Shown piece by piece: positions 25,101-34,100 of a stretch of DNA of 64,000 bases (the stretch's first letter is position 1; each line of letters starts with the position of its first letter). Origin of the DNA: Paragorgia papillata (lineage: Eukaryota > Cnidaria > Anthozoa > Scleralcyonacea > Coralliidae). The stretch lies in contig JAWNZC010000413.1 of NCBI GenBank assembly GCA_035771165.1, positions 1,921,001-1,985,000 on the forward strand. Direction: 5' to 3'. The notes beneath the pieces are model-generated. The model worked only from the letters and a program-made list of their open reading frames with translations, was not told the origin of the DNA and did no database searches. Both the position numbers and the translations under genes were made by a program.

Positions 25101-28100
25101 TTCTGTTTAGGGTTAGGGTTTATGTTGTGGTTAGGTTATCAAACAAATTGCTAAAATCATGAGACTGAGAAGCTTGACGACAAATTTGGAAAAAACAAAT
25201 TTGACGACATATTTTGGAAAAGCCACGAAAGGACTGGACGGGTCATTTTGAGTCATCCCCTGCCTGGTCCCATCGTTGTAAGGCACGCACCGCTCAAGGT
25301 GCTCTAGAACGTAAGCAGATTTCAGTATTTTCAAGATGGCAGTATTTACACTTGACAAGGTTAAAACACAAATTGTTTACGCTTGACATACGTATGTTCA
25401 ATAGGAAAGAAATAGTAAACCATATGTATGTTTTAAACAAGCACGTTTCAATAACTAAGAAATTCTAAAATAAGGGCTTTGATTAAACCGGCTGATAAGT
25501 CAGTAAATTCGTTATTCGACGTCCAACGATGAACGTCCAACGTCAATTTTGATGAATGTATTACGTGGAAATCTCATGTTGAATCCATTCTATCCAAAGC
25601 TGGCAAAAGAGTAGGGATGTTAGGGCGAATCAGAAACGATTTAACACCTTATTGTGCAAACATTGTATATGTATCCTTTGTTCGGCCTATTCTTGAATAT
25701 TGTGACACTGTGTGGAATTGTTGCGGATCAGCAAATGCCAAGAATCTGGAAAAATTGCAACGACGTGCCGCCAGAATTGTAACGAAAATACCCGATAGTG
25801 ACAGAGCTATGGAAATGATGAAGTGGCCTTCTCTCCAAAGTAGGAGAGATAAAAACGTTTTTAAACTAGTGAACAAATGTATTCAAGGACGGTGTCCTCA
25901 ACTCTTTTTAAACTATTTCTCTTTTAATAGTGAAGTACATAGTCGAGTCACAAGGCAAAGTAATAATTTACATTTACCTCGGGTTAGAACTGAACAGGCA
26001 AAGAAATCATTTTATTATAATGGTTGTGTGGTTTATAATAAACATATTTGATTTTATCGTATAGTATTTATAGTATATATTTAATGTAACATAGTTTTAG
26101 GACTTTTAGGTCATTGTTTATTTAACATTGTAAGTTCAAATAGACTTTATATTTATTTTGTATTTTGTAAAATAGCATATACAGGGCTCCAGTTGATAAC
26201 AGTGGTTATTACCACTGATTGGACAACCCTGTCGAAATAAAGGTTTCATTCATTCATTCAACAGTTCACGTAAAAGTTTAATGAGTTCATCACCTTCAAT
26301 ATTTTTTGTACTTCGTAGAAATATTCGTTGTAATAACTAATTACCAATGTTAACGATTACATTTTAAATACACACGTCATTACACAATGCGAAATACAAC
26401 AATTAAAATCACAACATTCTGCAAACACGAATTATGGATTAAGCACAGCGTCATTAATACTCAAATACAGGTCAAGTGGTGTAAATATCAAATAATAAGC
26501 TTGATTTAATCACAGATCGAGGTCAAGCGGGTTCTTAGTTATTAAGTTGGCACAAGTAATAAAACAAAATAAAATTACTCACCTGATTTGGCAGCCGTTG
26601 AAAATATTTTCTTTTACGAGCAGGATGGGACCTGGTGACCAGGGCCCACTTTTTGAAAATCAGGGACCATTTTACTGAAATCTGCTAGGCTCTCTCGCGC
26701 AGCACTCGGGCACAGAGCGCCCATGCTAGCAAATATTATAACAGCGAAGAGAGAGAGCCAGGGACTAGGCTGAGTCATCCCTTAACCTCGACCTTTCCGC
26801 ACGGCATCTAGCACTCACGCGTGACGCCTTTTGATTGACTTTTTAAAAAGTTCGGACAAATTCAACAATACTGATTTCTGACTAGGCTAAGCGATTAATG
26901 TATATAAAATATATGTTATTCTCATGTAGTATTGATAGCAAGTATCGTAGCTCTTCGCAGTGACAACCCAAAGTAATATTTTTATTTTGCACGGCATTTA
27001 TTCGAGCTATATATTTGCTTGTTGGGCTGCTCTAAAATGTGATCGACAAACCATACGAATACGAACTGAGTCACTGAACGTTTCAAAATATATCAGGAAG
27101 ACAACACAACAACTATCAATAGTCGATATCATTACCCTAAGAACTAGAAATACATGAATGCAACAACCCCTCGCCCGCTTTTATTAAATGCTTTTTTGAA
27201 ACACCCCCCACCCACCCACCCTGATTAAAATAAGCACTCCTGATATACAGCCAATATAAAAACAAACAGATATAAAAAGAAATGATAATCCTCAAGATAA
27301 TTATATGATTTATGGATAAGATGACTAAACTGATTTAACATATCAAAGCAAAACTTAGGTTTCATTATTAAATTCTGGTTGTACAAAATATGTTTTTAGG
27401 AGGTTTCAAACGGGATCATTTTTAGCAAGTTTTAAATGGCTTCCCTATGCATACATGCTTTGCAAAGGCAGAATTAAAAGTCAACAGCTCAAAATTACAT
27501 TTATAATAGTGTCCGAGATAAAAACAATTCAGTAGAATCGGATTCTAGAAAGAAGTATAAACAGACAACGTATCAGTCGAAAATTTGGAAATACAGCTAA
27601 AAAATTCGCCAAAGCCTATGAGTATTTAATAAGAAAATGTGCATGCAATGCCAATGAAAAACATCACGTCTACATAAGCTTATAAAGGTAGTGATTTAAG
27701 TTAGCTTTTAGCTGATTTATGGTTTGGACGAGCAAAATGAAAGCACGAAAACGTGAAGCTGTATATTGTTTAGGTTAAGTGAAAACTTCAAAACAACAAG
27801 AATCCTACCGTTGATCTTCAAACACTGCAATTCAGATCCAGTTTTTGTTTACCATACGGCGTTTGGTTTCTTCAGGTTCTCTGGTTTCTCTTCAAGATAT
27901 ATTAAACGGGTTGTTGGTATCCTTCTTTTCTTTGTGCTCCATTTAGTTTCGTTTAGATAAACGAAAGCAAAATACTATTTGTTTGAGAGTTTATACTTTA
28001 TAGTTTTCTTCGTCGCTAGTCGCCAGTTGCCAACAATTCTTACCGCGTGACGTCGTTCCAAACATACATAATATATATACTACTAGAGTCGGAGAGTCGA

Positions 28101-31100
28101 ACCTCTATACCAGCCTGTCCCTCCAACCTCGTTTAACCAGAACATTAAACTTTAAGAACAGTTATTTCAACAGAATCGTAAATCTTTGGAACTGACTACC
28201 TTCTTCGATTAAACTTTCTTCTTCATTTAACATTTTTAAGCCAAGCACTGATAATAATTGATGTACATTAATCGTCTAGCGGTCTTGTCGAAAATCAATG
28301 TTGTTGACTTTGTTCGAACTTTTTAAATAGCTAATCAAAAGGAAGTCACGCGTGAGTGCTAGCTGCCGTCCGGAAAGGTCTATTGACCGTTTTTTCTAAA
28401 CCATTAGCACTATACGCTATGACTTTCGATGTGTTATGTCTGAATGTATAGAGGTGGTGAAAAAGCTAAAACCATTCTACTCTGTGAAATGTTTTTTTTG
28501 AAATTTTACGTGTTTTCATTTGCGTGTTTTCATAAAGGTGTAGAAACACGATTCTCAAACTCATTAATAATTCATGATTTATCGTAGCTAATCCATGAAT
28601 GTATACCACACCACATGCATGAGTTTGGATACCCAATAAAAGCCTGCAGGAAACTTCCTAGTGAACTGGATCATATTTCTTAATCTGCATATTGAAATCA
28701 ATGAAGAAAACACCGCAAATCGCGATGCGAATACTGTTTGAGAAGCGAGATCAAACACTCGTTTATCGTGTTTCATCAGGGGACTCCAAACACTCGAAAA
28801 CAATAAAAACCTCGGGGCTACGCCCTCTGTTTAGTGCCAGTTATAATCAAATAGCTTCAACGGAATCACCATGCAACGGGCCCATTACAATGAACTTCTT
28901 CCACGGGACCGCATTACTCCGAATGATTTTGCATACTAAATTAAATTGCTAATTTATTACACCCAGTATTTTTGGGTTCCGTGAACAGCCGATGCCAGGA
29001 CCTTTTCCCGCCATCCCAGTCTCAAAAAGGCCCTGGGAACGAGGATGAGGAAGAACACTGACTCGTGTTGCTTATATAACATATTAAAATAATGCGTCGA
29101 AAATAGGTTAAACGTTAAAATAGAAAGCGTAAATTCTCCTTACTGTCCATGGATGGCGTATAATAGCGTTGTATGCATGCAGTGCTTCCATGCATCACTG
29201 ATAATGGGATTATGATGTGTACTGGCGTATTGGATAGGCAGATAGCGTATTAATCTTTCTACAGGTATGTTTTCCATACAGTTACAGAAACACGGTTTTT
29301 AGCCAATCACGACTTCATGCGTTTTTGAAATGTTTTTTTAAAAAGAAACGTGGATTTTTTCGTTTGTTTTTGCTGTACAAGCTGTCGTAAGTTAAACTCA
29401 GAGAAGAACTCTGAGCTCCAGACGGTACTCGAACAGTCCATACGTGACTGTCGATACTCAACTAACATAGGAAACCATAGATTGACTGGACTATTAAAAG
29501 TTTGTTCTTTGTTTAGTTTATTATACGAGGAAGCCCACGAAAATCTTTTGGATATGATATATACACTTCTCAAACTTGAGGTTAGCAGTGCTATTTTTCC
29601 TATTGTGACATTGTATATAAGTGACAATGGTAAGTGCCGTGTCTGGGCTAGGCTCGACTTCCAACAGTCTCGATCCCGGGCCCCGGTATACATACCTGCC
29701 CCGAAAAAGACGGCTGGACGCGTGAGCCACAGAGCGTGTCTGACGTTTTGCATAACTTAATTTCACGATATCAAAAACCATAGAAGCTTACTGAAATATA
29801 AGTGATTTCCCAGATGCTGTAGTCTGAACGACGAGACATCTTGGCTACTAACCAATGTCTCTATGGCTTCCCGTTGTAAATCTTTTAGACAATCAATCGT
29901 AAACGTTTCTAAAATGCCATCGCATGCCTCACTCATCAGCACTCTATTGATCGCCATTTTGAACTTACGGCCAGTAATTCGTGCAATATTCCCAATAATA
30001 TATGCCTGCTGAAAATGTGCAGGCACGTTTGTGATTGGTGCAAATCGACAATGGACAAGTTCACGAGTCCAGCCGTGATTTCGAGGGAGGTAAGTACCGG
30101 GGCCCGAGATACGACTGGAAATCGAGCCTATGTCTGGGCCATCAGTGGTAATTATGGACAGCTGCTCCGTCCTTTTTAGCACTCGTATGTACGACGATGA
30201 AACAGCTCATCCGCCCGTGCCTCCGTCCATTAAAGTGCGTCTGAAACGAAAATTAGGTCGCTCTTATATTTAAAAGATAACTTAAAAAATGAACAAGTAA
30301 CATCTTTTGCAGTTTTTCGTCTCTTTGCTTGGTTGTTGAGATATTTCAGGTTGTCTGAGGCTGGGTTTACACGTCGAAGTTCGGCCGTCGCATTTAATGC
30401 GACCTATTTTATTCGACGGAAATGCGACGTCTAAAGTCTAAACTGATTTTATCCGACACGTCGCATTTAATCCGACGCGCTGTCGATTTGTATAATTACT
30501 TTTTCTATCCTACAATATCCCTCAATACCCAACAATTTTACGGTTGTCGTACTTGTTTGTATCGTCCAGAATGTTTTGTGGTGGACGAAAACAATTAGTA
30601 TGAAGTTGGGGGGCAATAAGCGTTGCTTGCTAAAGGTATTGGAATTTTCGACCGAGGAAAACTGTCGAACTAGTCGAAAGCAACGCATTAATCGAGTTTT
30701 AAGAATGAGAGAGCTTTAAGCGAAAGCTTACATTCACTAACGACCAAACGGGCGACCAACGCCAAGGTTTAACAACACATATTGAAACACAGAGAGCCTC
30801 TGAAGGTCTTCTTTGTGTTTTATACCTTTTCATACTCACTTGAAGATGAAAACATGGCACAACAGCTGGATGCCATGCAAATTAACCTTAGAGCTATTTG
30901 GCGTTATATTTCAACCGTAACATTAAACCGAACTGTGTCACTTCCATCGCATAATCGTCGCATTAAATTCGACGAATTAAATGCGACGCAGCCTGATATG
31001 CAAATTAGACATCTTGACGTCACATTTGCATAATGACTTTTCAGAGAAGGCTATGCTGTTGCCGTTACCAAACGAAATTAATTCGGTGGAAGCATGCGGA

Positions 31101-34100
31101 TTTGTTTCTCCTACACCACCAAAAATGTCAAGCCATTATGTTTGATAGTAGCAAATCAAACTCGTTTTAGAAAGAATGTAACTATCTGTTTTTCTTTGTT
31201 GACGAAAACTAGGCTTTTGCCTTTAAATTATAAAAAAAATATCTTACGTAAAACATAAACAACGCGAGCTCGAGCGGCGAAAAGTTATGGCGTTAACGTA
31301 TTTCTAATAATATATGTTATTTCTTATTATTAAGGTGTTACTCCGAGTGACGAACCATACCGAACAAGTAGAGAAAACTCTACTTGGCCCGGCTGGGATT
31401 GGAACCCGCGACCTTCGGTTTACTAGTAGTCCGACGCTCTACCAACTGAGCTACAGGTCAAGTTGGGAGCTGAAGGACGAATGATGGTACTTAGGCTATT
31501 TGATATTTCGAAACAGACTAGTTTCTTCAATATCTAGGCAACAGACTTCATACATGACGACTTCGAATGATTAATGTGGGACAGTGAACTCGAGTTGAGA
31601 ATAATATTAATATTATTCTCCACGCGAGTTCACTGCCCCACAATAATCATTCGAAAATGTTCTTTCTAATTCCCATACTCAACTGATTCTTATGTAGTAT
31701 ATTTTATTGCATCAAGGGTGCAGCAATAGTGCTATCTCCTCGTCGTGGCAATGCGGTTGAAAGATTTGTCGAGAAAGGAAAGCACACGTTTGAGATTGAA
31801 GAAGTGCAAAACTACGACGAGCACGTTTGGTCACTGTACATACAGGTCAGTATAAAAAATGTTTTTGAAATGCCCATGAAACGAAAATTAAGTCTGTCTT
31901 ATTTGAGAGAACATTTAAAACAAGACGCCTGCTCAGGCGTTTACTCGGGCTACTGATTTCTGCAAATATTGGCGTAGCCTTCGCGCATCTAGAAAACCTG
32001 AAAAACAGCGTGCGTATATTAAGTGTTTGTTAAAAAGTACAGAGCTAGGTAACTCTGATTGTCGACACAAATTATCTATATATGGTCTTACATGAAGTAC
32101 TTGGTTCCATGAAGCGATTTAGTGTAAACAACAAGCTTCGTCGAATAATTCAACGATCTTAATACTTTCAGTAGACTAGACAAAACCACAAAACCTATAG
32201 TGCTGAATTCGGCAGATTCAAGCGATGGTTCCGATATAGAATTCATGTAAATCGTACCAACAGAAAATATTTAAAGATATTTTGAAACACATTTCCAAAT
32301 GTAATATGACACCTTCATGATAGGCAACTTGTAGACGACTAACATATCTAAACATATTTTTTGCATTATTCTGGACGGTGCCTACCACCTGTGTTTCGTA
32401 GTTGTTGGACCAAGCAGCAAGGCGTTTGATACTAGGTAAACAGTACGTATATGTTCTTTGATATTCGGTGGCTCTTTCTTGTATCTCTAGTCCTCATCTC
32501 AAGGCTTCGGCCTATAAGGAACTGATGTCAACACGGCATTTTCTCCCGTCTGTAATATACTCGTCTATTCTGTCTTCATGGACAAACCTTGTCAGCAACA
32601 TTACTGATCAACGACTGATGAATTCACCAATACCGTCGGAAATCACCTCAACCCAACTCGATCAATGGCAAAGCTGTCGAAAAGAAAGAACTCGAAAAAT
32701 CGAAAACTGAAAACATGCCGTACAGTTTCGCAAGGCCTGACGGGTTGATGCAATAATGCCATTTTGTACAAGACGCTTGCTTAGGGGTTCACTCGGGCTA
32801 CTGATAGCAATGCAGCTTGGGATAGCTTATGCACGAAACAGCGCAACAGCCTGCACACACATATTAAGCGTTTGTTAAAAAGTACAAAATTTTCAGACGC
32901 AATGTAGTTAAGCAATGTAGTTATATAGAACCGCGCTGACTCACTGAGACTCCGAAAGCTATTTTGATTGTACTTTATAGGTACTTTTAATCACAGCCGC
33001 GCCTCATTAACAAAATACAGCAGTAATATTTTTTTCGTATCAAATTTGCGAGGAGAACGTTTTGGCGTTATTTATAGATTAGTACATGCATGTTTGTGAA
33101 AATTGATCGTCTAGGTTAGTGCAGTCTTGAGAAATACTGTTGTTGATGTTAGTCACTGACATTTCGATGGTCTTAGCGGCGTTCATCTTCAAAGTCAAGA
33201 GACACCAACATCAACAACACTTGACTCTGAAGATGACCGCCGCTAAGGCCCTTGACGTAGTATTTGAACAACGAGAGCGAGTGTTTCACCGGGATATCCA
33301 AACACGAGAAAACAATGTTGAATAGCTTCTCAAATAAACACGAGTATAGTTTGCATAGGTAATTAAATTAGGTTATTTGAGGAAGATCACCAGCTTGATC
33401 TATGCCGATGAAATATATTGTAGTGTTTTGAGCCAGGGTGTTTAAACGCAAACCCGTGACCAGATGCGTCTTTATTATTGAATAATTTGCTCATGAATTA
33501 TTATTAAAAAATAACTTGTACGGTACACAAGCGCTGATTGGTCAATACCCATGTTTGGATCAGGCTATCCAAACACGGAAATTTGCAGCAATTTTGAGTG
33601 ACACCTTTTATAGACTAATTTGTTTAGTACTGACACAAATAAAATAGCATTGAAATTACTAAAATATTATTAGTAAGTATAGGTATGTATAAGGGCTTCA
33701 ACAGGGAAAAGTTTTAAATATTAAGCGAGGGCGAAGAATTGAATGTCCAATTACAAGCAAACAAATAATTTCTTGAACGAATCTTAAAGTTAAAAAGCAC
33801 CGTCTTTGAGTCTTTTTCAGGCAGTAAAAAACAACACTATGTTTATATATTGTGAGGTAGAGAACTATAACCAAGCCTGAAATTGTTTTCTGACCCTGTT
33901 GTGTTCAAGAGCCCAGCTAAACTGGCTAAAATATACGGCGGTTTGTACTTTAATGTGGTAACAAAACAACGTGATTTGGAAAGTACCCGTTTTGAATACG
34001 ATATTAAAACGGAATAACATTCTGTTCAAATACCTTTCATTTTCTTGCCTGATGAACTCACTTGGTAAAAGAAAAAGACTTTGTCGATATGAAGTAAAAT

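Noticed and set aside
29350..29760. 136-residue plus-strand frame as an independent gene
   Set aside because: It contains CAMKMT exon 7 in frame and then runs through intron and a transposon end; chance extension.
32468..32710. 80-residue frame MALSCISSPHLK
   Set aside because: No recognisable domain, no splice partners, inside CAMKMT intron 8 in repeat-rich DNA.
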